DNA of 20,042 nucleotides from a virus: IMG/VR virus record IMGVR_UViG_3300026094_000052, positions 1-20,042 of that record. One strand, given 5' to 3'. The notes below the pieces were generated by a model. That model did no database searches, was not told where the DNA came from, and saw only the letters and a list, made by a program, of their open reading frames with translations. Positions 1-6,411 of this stretch are shown here, piece by piece. Every line of letters begins with the position of its first letter. Positions within the stretch are counted from its first letter, which is position 1. The translations under genes were made by a program, and so were the position numbers.

Positions 1-959
1 ACGCTAATGGACATGTAACCGGCATAACCACGGGCGCGACTGGCGACATCGCCGCAGTCACTGCGGGCTCTGGTCTTACGGGTGGCGGGTCAAGCGGGTC
101 AGTTACGCTAAACCATGCGGATACTTCAAGCCAAGGTTCGGTTAATAACTCCGGTGATACTGTTATTCAAGGCATCACTCTTGATGGGTTTGGTCATATT
201 ACTGGCATTAGTTCTACGACAGTCGGTGGTGGTGGTGGTGGTGGCGCTTCTTCTATTGACGACCTATCCGACGCCAAAGCTACAGGAAGTAGTCTTGCAT
301 TGGGTAATTTAGCAGCGCCGAACTCGAACGGCGGACTTAATGTCTCTGTCGGTGTGGAGTGTGCTGAAGATTTAGCTGGTGGTTATGGTAATACATACAT
401 TGGTCACAGCAACAGCCAAGATGCGGCTGCTGGTATTTGGAACACATCCGTTGGCTCATCGTCAGCCTCAGAAGGCATGGCCTCCACAGCTATTGGCAGG
501 TTTTGCGATACAAACAACTACTTCAACTCAACTGTCTTAGGGTTCGGTGCTTTTAGTGGTGCAGATAACGAAATCACTTTAGGTAACGGTAGCATAGATA
601 CTCTAATATGTGCGGCGACAACAATTACTGCTCCGTCTGATAGGCGTGATAAGAGGGATATTACACCCGTCAAAGCCGGGTTAGATTTTGTAAATAAATT
701 GCAGCCTGTAGATTTTGTTTGGGATAAAAGAGATGGCAGCCGCAAAGGTCAGAAAGACATAGGTTTTATTGGCCAAGACCTCAAACAAGTGCAAGAAGAT
801 ACGGGTATCACTATTCCAAATCTTGTAAGAGAAGTAGAAGAAGACAAGATACAAGCATCTTATGGAACTCTGCTTCCTGTAATGGTTCAGGCTATCAAAG
901 ACTTATCTTACAAGGTAGAAATCCTTGAGACCAGATTAAAAGAACTTGAAGGAGAATAA
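1..959 (+). CDS. Tail fibre protein with C-terminal S74 self-cleaving chaperone (5' end outside window)
   Basis: The frame is open from base 3 to the stop at 957-959, so the start lies upstream and 318 codons are visible. The first part has glycine/threonine-rich beta segments common in marine phage fibres ('AGSGLTGGG', 'LDGFGHITGI'), then a run of seven glycines (bases 225-245) that looks like a flexible linker. The last 107 residues are an intramolecular chaperone of the peptidase S74 family. The motif SDRRDK starts at base 636; its Ser and Lys, five residues apart, match the self-cleavage dyad known from endosialidase-type fibres. Further family marks are 'DIGFIGQDL' and the end 'VMVQAIKDL' followed by a leucine-heptad coiled coil. 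By family knowledge the domain drives trimer folding and is then released by cutting before the Ser. Which fibre this is cannot be told. The S74 assignment is firm. Confidence 0.88.
   Translation, partial: ANGHVTGITTGATGDIAAVTAGSGLTGGGSSGSVTLNHADTSSQGSVNNSGDTVIQGITLDGFGHITGISSTTVGGGGGGGASSIDDLSDAKATGSSLALGNLAAPNSNGGLNVSVGVECAEDLAGGYGNTYIGHSNSQDAAAGIWNTSVGSSSASEGMASTAIGRFCDTNNYFNSTVLGFGAFSGADNEITLGNGSIDTLICAATTITAPSDRRDKRDITPVKAGLDFVNKLQPVDFVWDKRDGSRKGQKDIGFIGQDLKQVQEDTGITIPNLVREVEEDKIQASYGTLLPVMVQAIKDLSYKVEILETRLKELEGE
951..954 (+). promoter_or_regulatory. Ribosome binding site deciding the start of the 83-residue gene
   Basis: GGAG lies six bases before the ATG at 961. It overlaps the last codons of the fibre gene. 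It favours ATG 961 over an in-frame TTG at 946, which has no such site and lies deep inside the upstream gene. Confidence 0.6.
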
Positions 960-960
960 A

Positions 961-1212
961 ATGACTGAACAACTTACAGCAGATCAAATTGAAAAACAAT
1001 ATTCACGTTGCTTAGTCAGTGTAAATATTATTAATAAAATCTTAAACGGTGACGCAGATAATATATTAACTGATCCAAAAGAAAGAGAGTACGTTATCAG
1101 TATTAATATAAAGTATTTGGAAAATAAGCGACAGTCTGACTTCTGGACCAATGAAGATATGACTCCAATCGACGAAGCTATTGCTTCTGGAAATGCTGCT
1201 ATTGTGAGATAA
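961..1212 (+). CDS. Small fibre-associated protein of unknown function (83 aa)
   Basis: The gene begins one base after the stop of the S74 fibre gene, behind a good GGAG site, so it is probably co-translated with it. The product is 83 residues, mostly helical in appearance, with no signal peptide or membrane segment. Its C-terminal half reads 'NIKYLENKRQSDFWTNEDMT' and then 'AIASG'. Similar 'DFW-x-x-EDhT' endings are, as far as I recall, common in small proteins encoded next to fibre genes of marine T4-like phages, but I cannot name a family. The end resembles that of the 84-residue protein at 6412-6666, suggesting a distant paralogue. A fibre-assembly helper is possible but unproven; position is the only functional clue. 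Confidence 0.7.
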   Translation: MTEQLTADQIEKQYSRCLVSVNIINKILNGDADNILTDPKEREYVISINIKYLENKRQSDFWTNEDMTPIDEAIASGNAAIVR

Positions 1213-1215
1213 ATA
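1208..1215 (+). promoter_or_regulatory. Late promoter box (GATAAATA)
   Basis: GATAAATA differs from the T4 late box TATAAATA only at the first base and fits the NATAAATA form reported for marine T4-like phages. It overlaps the stop of the 83-residue gene and lies 28 bases before the ATG at 1244, a suitable distance. The 12 bases ATAAATAACAGT (1209-1220) recur exactly at the late box upstream of the 677-residue gene (6693-6704), which supports a real signal. Confidence 0.55.
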
Positions 1216-1243
1216 ACAGTACTGAACATAAAAGGTAAAGAGC

Positions 1244-1699
1244 ATGCCGACTAAATTAAAACCAATGGGCGTTGAGTTTCCTGACGGTACTACGCAGACT
1301 AGTGCAGCTGTTATTGGTTTAGAAGATGGAGTTTTTTCTAAAGCAACCAAACGCGAGGTAGCTTGGAAAAAAACTGGTAATGACACTGCCGAATCAGCAA
1401 CGGACTTAGTTGTTGAAGTAAATGGTACTGTTGTCGAAATTCCGTCGGGCACTAGTATCCAAATGCCATCCGGTGGATTAGTTGCGGGGACCGATTATGG
1501 TATTTTTGCTACAGAGCAAGGCACATTGGTTGCAAGTGAAGATTTTAGTAGCTTTACCCTTGAAATAACTGATGATAGAACCGGTACTGCTATATCAAAT
1601 GCCGCGGTAGGTATTGAACCACAAGAAACACTTTTTGAAGATACTACAATTAACTACCTTGGGAGCACAAAGAATTGTCGCATGAGGTTGATACTCTAA
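1244..1699 (+). CDS. Short tail-fibre-like protein, apparently frameshifted near its 3' end
   Basis: As read, this gives 151 residues. The N-terminus has 'GVEFPDGTTQTSAA', a motif that opens many phage tail fibre and receptor-binding proteins. A beta-rich middle follows ('VAGTDYGIFATEQGTLVASE'), typical of fibre head modules. The last residues in this frame (after about residue 140) look random. The -1 frame entered at 1663 instead gives 25 residues with a clean heptad pattern ('HEVDTLTTRLDNIE') ending at the stop 1738-1740. The intact ancestor was probably about 165 residues with a C-terminal trimerising coiled coil. The start at 1244 follows a candidate late box and a weak purine-rich site (GGTAAAG). 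No S74 dyad is present. The protein may be a shortened derivative of a longer fibre; its function is inferred only from the N-terminal motif and the neighbours. Confidence 0.72.
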   Translation: MPTKLKPMGVEFPDGTTQTSAAVIGLEDGVFSKATKREVAWKKTGNDTAESATDLVVEVNGTVVEIPSGTSIQMPSGGLVAGTDYGIFATEQGTLVASEDFSSFTLEITDDRTGTAISNAAVGIEPQETLFEDTTINYLGSTKNCRMRLIL

Positions 1700-1740
1700 C
1701 AACAAGACTTGATAATATTGAGAATAACCACAGTAAATAA
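1663..1740 (+). other. Out-of-frame coiled-coil tail of the preceding fibre-like gene
   Basis: Reading from GAG at 1663 in the -1 frame gives 25 codons to TAA at 1738-1740: EHKELSHEVDTL followed by TTRLDNIENNHSK. Leucine/valine/isoleucine spacing is that of a coiled coil, and 'KELS-x-EV-x-x-L' resembles the coiled coils that close S74 domains, such as the end of the first gene here. The shift falls at GGG 1661-1663. Adding one G there would join the two frames without a stop. I see no canonical slippery heptamer in the zero frame. Confidence 0.65.
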
Positions 1741-1744
1741 CCAG
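1734..1744 (+). promoter_or_regulatory. Weak late-promoter-like sequence
   Basis: TAAATAACCAG resembles the TAAATAACAG core of the boxes at 1209-1220 and 6693-6704 but lacks the leading TA of TATAAATA. It sits in the gap before the 691-residue fibre gene, 28 bases upstream of its ATG. It contains the stop codon of the frameshifted tail, so the match may be partly coincidental. Confidence 0.25.
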
Positions 1745-1771
1745 CCGAGCACTTAGAAGGATAGCGCGAAG

Positions 1772-3847
1772 ATGGCAATTAAGATTCAAGGCGATACCGT
1801 CATATTTGATGACAAGGTATTTCAAGTAGGTTCAGGTACCACAGCAGAACGACCAGAATCACCACAGGTTGGAATGATTCGGTTTAATACAGAACTTAAT
1901 TCACTGGAGCAGTATAACGGTACCGAATGGGTTGGACTTATCGGTTCTGACTCTGCCGATAATATTGGTGAGTTTACTCTGACAGAATCTGGTGGCACAA
2001 TTTTCAGTTCAGAGGCAGGTACCGGCGACGAGGGTTCTGGTAACTTTTTTGCTGGACAGTCTGCCGGACTCTGTAATACAACCGGTTCACACAATACCTT
2101 CATCGGTTGCTTTGCCGGACTCAACAACACCACTGGTGACAACAACAACTTCTTTGGTAGTAATGCCGGACTCAACAACACCGCTGGTGACCATAATAAC
2201 TTCTTTGGTAATAGTGCCGGAGTCTCCAATACAAGCGGTGCATACAATAACTTCATTGGTCGCCTTGCCGGACTTGGAAATACAACTGGTGACCACAACA
2301 ATTTCTTTGGTTCGAGCGCTGGAATTTGTAATACAGAAGGTAGACATAATAATTTCATTGGTAGCCAAGCCGGATGTGGCAATATAAGCGGTGATCACAA
2401 TACCTTCATTGGGTTTCGTGCCGGATGCTCTAATACAACCGGGTCGGACAATACCTTTATTGGACAGGTTGCCGGATTCTCCAACACAGCCGGTTGCCAT
2501 AATGCCTTTATTGGCAACCAGTCCGGAGCTGGTAATACAACCGGTTCACACAATACCTTCTTTGGTTACCGTGCCGGATGCAAAAATACAACCGGTTCAC
2601 ACAACACCTTTATTGGACAGGTTGCCGGATTCTCCAACACAGCCGGTTGCCATAATGCCTTTATTGGCAACCAGTCCGGGTTTAACAACACTACTGGCAT
2701 CGATAACAACTTCTTTGGTAGATCCGCTGGATGTTCCAATACAACCGGCTCGAATAACAACTTTTTTGGTAGATCCGCTGGATGTTCCAATACAACCGGC
2801 TCGAATAACAACTTTTTTGGTCAAACCGCTGGATTCCTCAATACAACTGGTTTTAACAATAATTTCCTTGGTGATAGTGCTGGAATCTTCAGTAAAACAG
2901 GCTCAGACAATAACTTCTTTGGTACTTTAGCGGGAGCCTTAAATGACACCGGTTCATATAATAACTTCTTTGGTAATTTAGCTGGACGCTCCAATAATGA
3001 CGGCTCATATAATACCTTCATCGGTAATAATGCCGGTCGTTACAATAGTGGCGGCTCATATAATACCTTCATCGGTAATGATGCCGGGTTTAATAGCACT
3101 ACCGGTATTAATAACAACTTCTTTGGTAATGGGACTGGATGCAGTAATACAACCGGTTTTGATAACAGCTTCTTTGGTTCGGCTGCCGGATGCTCCAATA
3201 CAACCGGATCGGATAACAGCTTCTTTGGCCGCGCTGCCGGACTCTGTAATACAACCGGTTCTAATAATACGTTTATCGGTGATAATGCCGGAATATGCAA
3301 CACAACCGGTTCGTGTAATAACTTTATTGGTCAGTGCGCCGGACGTTATAATACAGGCGGTTCGAATAACTTAGCCTTCGGTCTCAATTCTGGTACTACA
3401 GGAATTACGCCAGATGGTCTTTTCAATTTAACGACCGAGTCCAATCGAATCATTATGGGCAACGCAGATCACACCTGCGCTCAGATCCAGGTCGGTTGGA
3501 CCGTTGTTTCAGATGTTCGTGATAAATGTGTATTTGGCACTGTTCCTCATGGTCGTGGATTCCTCGAAAAGATTAATCCGATCGAGTTCTCGTTTAAGGA
3601 TAGAAAAACCGATGAGATTACCGATCCGAACGGTAAAAGAAGATATGGGTTTTCTGCTCAGGACGTGCTTGAGGCAGAAGGCGATCATCCTGTAATAGTA
3701 TCGACAGAGAATAATGATAAACTTCAGATGACCAATGATCATCTAATTCCTGTTCTTGTAAACTCAATTAAAGAGATGTCATCAGAAATTGATAAAATGT
3801 CGTCAGAAATTCAAGAATTAAGAACAATGATTAATACAACCGAATAA
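1772..3847 (+). CDS. Long repeat-containing tail fibre with S74 self-cleaving chaperone (691 aa)
   Basis: The start follows AGAAGGA (about 11 bases upstream). Residues 1-58 form a known marine fibre entry module ('FQVGSGTTAERPESP', 'YNGTEWVGLIG'). Residues 100-541 are 26 consecutive units of exactly 17 residues with consensus x-x-N-T-T-G-S-x-N-N-F-F/I-G-x-x-A-G. Such short regular Gly/Asn repeats suggest a stacked beta-helical shaft, akin to trimeric autotransporter head repeats, although those have a different period. Residues 580-691 are an S74 chaperone with SDVRDK (Ser580, Lys585 as cleavage dyad), 'RRYGFSAQDVLEAE', and a closing coiled coil rich in 'SSEI'. Self-cleavage before Ser580 would leave a 579-residue mature fibre. 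Nineteen of the 26 units contain an N-X-S/T motif, and the array holds 16 cysteines, unusual for a phage fibre. The fibre role is confident; the receptor is unknown. Confidence 0.88.
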   Translation: MAIKIQGDTVIFDDKVFQVGSGTTAERPESPQVGMIRFNTELNSLEQYNGTEWVGLIGSDSADNIGEFTLTESGGTIFSSEAGTGDEGSGNFFAGQSAGLCNTTGSHNTFIGCFAGLNNTTGDNNNFFGSNAGLNNTAGDHNNFFGNSAGVSNTSGAYNNFIGRLAGLGNTTGDHNNFFGSSAGICNTEGRHNNFIGSQAGCGNISGDHNTFIGFRAGCSNTTGSDNTFIGQVAGFSNTAGCHNAFIGNQSGAGNTTGSHNTFFGYRAGCKNTTGSHNTFIGQVAGFSNTAGCHNAFIGNQSGFNNTTGIDNNFFGRSAGCSNTTGSNNNFFGRSAGCSNTTGSNNNFFGQTAGFLNTTGFNNNFLGDSAGIFSKTGSDNNFFGTLAGALNDTGSYNNFFGNLAGRSNNDGSYNTFIGNNAGRYNSGGSYNTFIGNDAGFNSTTGINNNFFGNGTGCSNTTGFDNSFFGSAAGCSNTTGSDNSFFGRAAGLCNTTGSNNTFIGDNAGICNTTGSCNNFIGQCAGRYNTGGSNNLAFGLNSGTTGITPDGLFNLTTESNRIIMGNADHTCAQIQVGWTVVSDVRDKCVFGTVPHGRGFLEKINPIEFSFKDRKTDEITDPNGKRRYGFSAQDVLEAEGDHPVIVSTENNDKLQMTNDHLIPVLVNSIKEMSSEIDKMSSEIQELRTMINTTE
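2453..2526 (+). repeat. 74-bp perfect direct repeat, copy 1 (copy 2 at 2606-2679)
   Basis: Bases 2453-2526 and 2606-2679 are identical. They are offset by 153 bases, exactly three 51-bp units. They encode 'TFIGQVAG' and 'FSNTAGCHNAFIGNQSG'. This points to a recent in-register duplication or gene conversion. Confidence 0.88.
2606..2679 (+). repeat. 74-bp perfect direct repeat, copy 2
   Basis: This is identical to bases 2453-2526. The flanking units differ, so the duplicated block was about one and a half repeat units long or has been partly overwritten since. Confidence 0.88.
2714..2815 (+). repeat. Two identical 51-bp units in tandem
   Basis: Bases 2714-2764 and 2765-2815 are identical and encode the same 17-residue unit (GRSAGCSNTTGSNNNFF) twice. 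A single-unit duplication this exact indicates very recent slippage or unequal recombination. Confidence 0.9.
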
Positions 3848-3855
3848 TATTATAA

Positions 3856-3884
3856 TTTACATCACTTGCTATATGTGGTATAAT
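3856..3884 (+). promoter_or_regulatory. Sigma70-type promoter with extended -10
   Basis: TTTACA (3856-3861) is followed after exactly 17 bases by TATAAT (3879-3884), and TG at 3876-3877 gives an extended -10 (TGGTATAAT). Transcription would start near 3891, about 25 bases before the ATG at 3917. The region is AT-rich, so chance is not excluded, but the match in both boxes plus spacing is close to ideal. It differs in type from the TATAAATA late boxes elsewhere in the window and would let the host polymerase transcribe the glycosyltransferase/sulfotransferase genes. Confidence 0.62.
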
Positions 3885-3897
3885 ATATACTATTATA
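3879..3897. repeat. Inverted repeat over the -10 box and start site
   Basis: TATAATA (3879-3885) and TATTATA (3891-3897) are perfect inverted copies separated by five bases. They cover the -10 box and probable start point. It could be an operator-like site, but all-A/T palindromes are frequent in AT-rich gaps, and the hairpin would be too weak for a terminator. Confidence 0.3.
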
Positions 3898-3916
3898 GCA
3901 AAAATGGTCATATATT

Positions 3917-4567
3917 ATGGAAGAAGTATTAATAGCTACACCGTGTCTTGACCAAAAGGTTGATGCATACTTTGTCGACAGCTTATCAGAGTCTATAAAA
4001 CTCGGTATAAAATATGATTTAAATATTAGGTGTACCTTTCTTGCAAACGAGAGTATTCTTCCGATGGCAAGGAATGAATTACTGAATCTTGCATATCAAC
4101 AAGAATATGATACGGTTGTTTTTATTGATGATGACGAATGTTGGGGTGCACAAACGTTAATCGATATTATTTTATCTGAAAAGGATGTTGTCACCGTACC
4201 TGTCGTAAATAAAAGTGATGGTGGGAATGCATATAATATCTGGCTTCCTGACGTAAAGGACAGGGTTATAGATTCTGATGATGGATATATCCAGGTGGGA
4301 AAAACGGGAACCGGGTTTCTCAAGTTATCAAAAAATACTATCTCCGCTTTATGGAAATCAAATGACAGTATTGAATTTAGAGGTAATATTCTAAAAAATA
4401 TCTGTGAGTATACATATAATGACGGTAGTTTTGTAGGAGAAGATATTACACTTTCGAATAAGATTAAAAAATTAGGGTATGACATTTGGTGTAATCCATA
4501 CCATACTGTTTCTCATATTGGCAATAAAATGTATCAAGGCGACTTTAAGTTGAAACATAAACTATGA
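3917..4567 (+). CDS. GT-A-fold glycosyltransferase-like protein (216 aa)
   Basis: The N-terminal 'EEVLIATPC' strand and 'LPMARNELLNLA' are followed by 'YDTVVFIDDDE' (Asp71-Asp73), a DXD-type metal/nucleotide-sugar site of GT-A glycosyltransferases. Later 'GKTGTGFLKLSK', 'VGEDITLSNKIKKLG' (Glu175, Asp176, candidate acidic catalytic region) and 'SHIGNKMYQG' (His200) follow the usual order of GT2-like enzymes ('GED...G...IW..P...H.G'). At 216 residues it is compact, with no signal peptide or membrane segment, so it would act in the host cytoplasm. It is the first gene after the sigma70-type promoter, has a poor ribosome site, and overlaps the next gene by ATGA. It probably transfers a sugar from a nucleotide donor; donor and acceptor are unknown. 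Family confidence is good, exact activity low. Confidence 0.78.
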   Translation: MEEVLIATPCLDQKVDAYFVDSLSESIKLGIKYDLNIRCTFLANESILPMARNELLNLAYQQEYDTVVFIDDDECWGAQTLIDIILSEKDVVTVPVVNKSDGGNAYNIWLPDVKDRVIDSDDGYIQVGKTGTGFLKLSKNTISALWKSNDSIEFRGNILKNICEYTYNDGSFVGEDITLSNKIKKLGYDIWCNPYHTVSHIGNKMYQGDFKLKHKL

Positions 4568-5469
4568 AAGAATCAAAATACAGCATTTTTCATGTACAAG
4601 GCGGTATTGGAAAACACATTGCAGCCACCGCAGTTGCAAAGGCAATTACGAATAATTATCCCGATCGTAAACTCATAGTAGTTTGCGCGTATCCAGAGAT
4701 CTTTATTAATCTGGGGTTTGTAGATCGAGTATATCAGATAGGCGCAACGCAGTATTTTTATCAAGAATACGTCCAGAATAAGGATTCAATTCTGTTTCAC
4801 AACGAACCATATTATACAACGAACCACATCCATGCTCGTAAAAAATTAATTGAGAATTGGTGTGACATGTATGGCATTACGTATTCTGGTGAAAAGCCTC
4901 ATCTTAAATTTAATAGGCTTCAGTATAATCTGTCGAAGGATTTTTGGAGTCGAGAAAAACCATTGATGATTCTTCATACAAACGGAGGTCTCATGACCAA
5001 GGATGCAAAACCGTATTCGTGGACACGAGACATGCCGGTTGAGATTGGTCAAGAAATTGTTAACCATTACAAGAAGGACTACCATATCTTTCAGCTCACG
5101 AAACTAAACTCACCTAAATTAAAAGATACCGAACATGTCTTTGCTACGCAGGGACAGACACTTTCGTTGATGGAATACTTTAGTATTATTTTGCATTCAG
5201 AGAAAAGAGTCCTAATTGATTCATGCGTACAACACGCGTGTGCGGCACTTGACAAAAAATCGACGGTGCTTTGGAACGGAACAAGTCCCAATGTGTTTGG
5301 TTACGATTTGCATGATAACATTAAGACTGATGTGCCATACGATTTTAAATTGCCTGGAAGTTATCTATTTGACTTTGACTTTAATGGCAATGAGGTTGAA
5401 TATCCATTTGCCGATGACGTGCAACCTTTTGATATAGATAAAATTATTGAATCTGTTGATAATCAATAA
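4564..5469 (+). CDS. GT9/heptosyltransferase-like protein (301 aa)
   Basis: The start overlaps the previous stop (ATGA), indicating translational coupling. Residues 9-60 read 'FHVQGGIGKHIAATAVAKAI' and later 'LIVVCAYPEIFINLG', like the N-terminal Rossmann domain of ADP-heptose:LPS heptosyltransferases (family GT9), where a G-x-G-D/x loop and 'yP...i.vv' are typical; Lys17 stands where many GT9 enzymes have Asp. Residues 215-247 ('RVLIDSCVQHACAALDKKS', then 'NGTSPNVFGY') match the C-terminal nucleotide-binding part of the same family, where 'D-T/S-x-x-x-H-x-A-A-A-L-G' is characteristic (Asp219, His224). The protein is therefore a two-domain GT-B-type enzyme, slightly shorter than bacterial heptosyltransferases. 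It probably adds a second sugar after the GT-A enzyme. Substrate is unknown, and loss of the usual Asp could mean a changed donor or weak activity. Confidence 0.68.
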   Translation: MKESKYSIFHVQGGIGKHIAATAVAKAITNNYPDRKLIVVCAYPEIFINLGFVDRVYQIGATQYFYQEYVQNKDSILFHNEPYYTTNHIHARKKLIENWCDMYGITYSGEKPHLKFNRLQYNLSKDFWSREKPLMILHTNGGLMTKDAKPYSWTRDMPVEIGQEIVNHYKKDYHIFQLTKLNSPKLKDTEHVFATQGQTLSLMEYFSIILHSEKRVLIDSCVQHACAALDKKSTVLWNGTSPNVFGYDLHDNIKTDVPYDFKLPGSYLFDFDFNGNEVEYPFADDVQPFDIDKIIESVDNQ

Positions 5470-5482
5470 AGGATTGCCATAA

Positions 5483-6409
5483 ATGAAGGAAATGATTGCT
5501 GAAATTATGCGTGAGGAAATGATGCGAGACTCAAAAGACTATTATTTTATGGCGGGGTTGCCAAGATCGGGAAGTACACTACTTTCTGCCATTCTAAATC
5601 AGAATCCAAAGTTTTATTCTGGGCCAAGTTCTCCGGTTACAGGACTTATGTTTATGCTTGAGAACACGCTTAACCAGGATGAGCTATTTAAGGCATATCC
5701 CAAGAACGAGCAGGCTGCGCGGATAATCTCTAATGTAATTCGTGATTATTATAGTGATGTCGAAGAGTCCGTTATTTTTGATAAAAATCGATCATGGGTC
5801 AATAGAATTCATTATATTTCTGGTTATATTGGTGTTGAACCAAAAATTATTTGCCCAGTAAGAAATCTTGATGAAATTTTTACATCGTTTATTACAATGC
5901 ATCGTCGTAACCCATACGAGGTAAATGGTAGAATTAATTTTATCGACGAGATGTTAGTTAAAAGTAATATACCTTTGACTGATGACAATCGGTGTCAGTT
6001 TCTCGCAAGTGATAATGGCATTGTAGGGCAGAGTTATAATGGAATTAAGCAAGCATTAATCCAAGGATATCAGAGGTATATTCATTTTATTGAATACGAT
6101 GATTTAATTAACGAACCAGAAAACACAATTAAAAAATTATATGACTTTCTTGATGAAGAGTATTATGATCATGACTTTAAAAATCTTGAAAATATTCATC
6201 AAGAGGCCGATTCGTCGGTATATGGGTTTACGGATATGCATGATGTAAGAAAGGAACTTGAAAAAACATCACCCGACCCAACAGAAATTCTCTCTGAGTT
6301 TATTACTAATCAATGTAAAAATGCGGAATTTTGGAGAGATTTAGATGAAATTGATACAGCTAATAATGACAATTCGGACGAAACCAATTCAACATTTATA
6401 GGAGCATAG
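5483..6409 (+). CDS. PAPS-dependent sulfotransferase-like protein (308 aa)
   Basis: Residues 21-34 ('YFMAGLPRSGSTLL') are the 5'-phosphosulfate-binding loop of P-loop sulfotransferases, with the invariant Arg-Ser-Gly-Ser-Thr. 'CPVRNLDEIFTSFI' provides the 3'-phosphate site, with Arg127 and Ser135 eight residues apart as in the family. 'VIFDKNRSW' (98-105) and 'IEYDDLINEP' with 'LYDFLDEEYY' match later conserved parts. The family moves sulfate from PAPS to hydroxyl groups of sugars, lipids or tyrosines. The length is normal for a soluble bacterial enzyme, with no membrane anchor. The start at 5483 follows AAAGGA by nine bases; in-frame ATGs at 5492 and nearby are alternatives. It follows two glycosyltransferase-like genes, so a sulfated sugar is the simplest product. 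Family is confident, acceptor unknown. Confidence 0.85.
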   Translation: MKEMIAEIMREEMMRDSKDYYFMAGLPRSGSTLLSAILNQNPKFYSGPSSPVTGLMFMLENTLNQDELFKAYPKNEQAARIISNVIRDYYSDVEESVIFDKNRSWVNRIHYISGYIGVEPKIICPVRNLDEIFTSFITMHRRNPYEVNGRINFIDEMLVKSNIPLTDDNRCQFLASDNGIVGQSYNGIKQALIQGYQRYIHFIEYDDLINEPENTIKKLYDFLDEEYYDHDFKNLENIHQEADSSVYGFTDMHDVRKELEKTSPDPTEILSEFITNQCKNAEFWRDLDEIDTANNDNSDETNSTFIGA

Positions 6410-6411
6410 AA

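Larger units (their letters stand above)
2069..3394 (+). repeat. 26 x 51-bp tandem coding repeat (17-residue fibre units)
   Basis: The array encodes 26 units of 17 residues without a single length change (1326 bases). Conserved positions are the NTTG turn, the aromatic pair before the middle Gly, and the closing A-G. Most units have diverged in DNA sequence, but two places keep recent identical copies (annotated separately), so the array still changes by duplication. Confidence 0.93.

Noticed and set aside
946-960. TTG start at 946 for the 83-residue gene.
   Set aside because: It has no ribosome site and lies inside the preceding coding sequence, while ATG 961 has GGAG six bases upstream.
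1244-1740. Tropism-determinant-like target of a diversity-generating retroelement.
   Set aside because: The module similarity is only N-terminal. There is no reverse transcriptase, template repeat or C-type lectin end in the window.
1822-3303. Long open frames on both strands across the 51-bp repeats, including minus-strand frames of 66-186 codons.
   Set aside because: Because 51 is a multiple of three, a stop-free frame stays open along the array. The products are low-complexity Pro/Leu/Val repeats without ribosome sites.
2069-3394. CRISPR-like array from regular 51-bp repeats.
   Set aside because: The repeats have no unique spacers, translate in one frame into a 17-residue unit and are part of a fibre gene.
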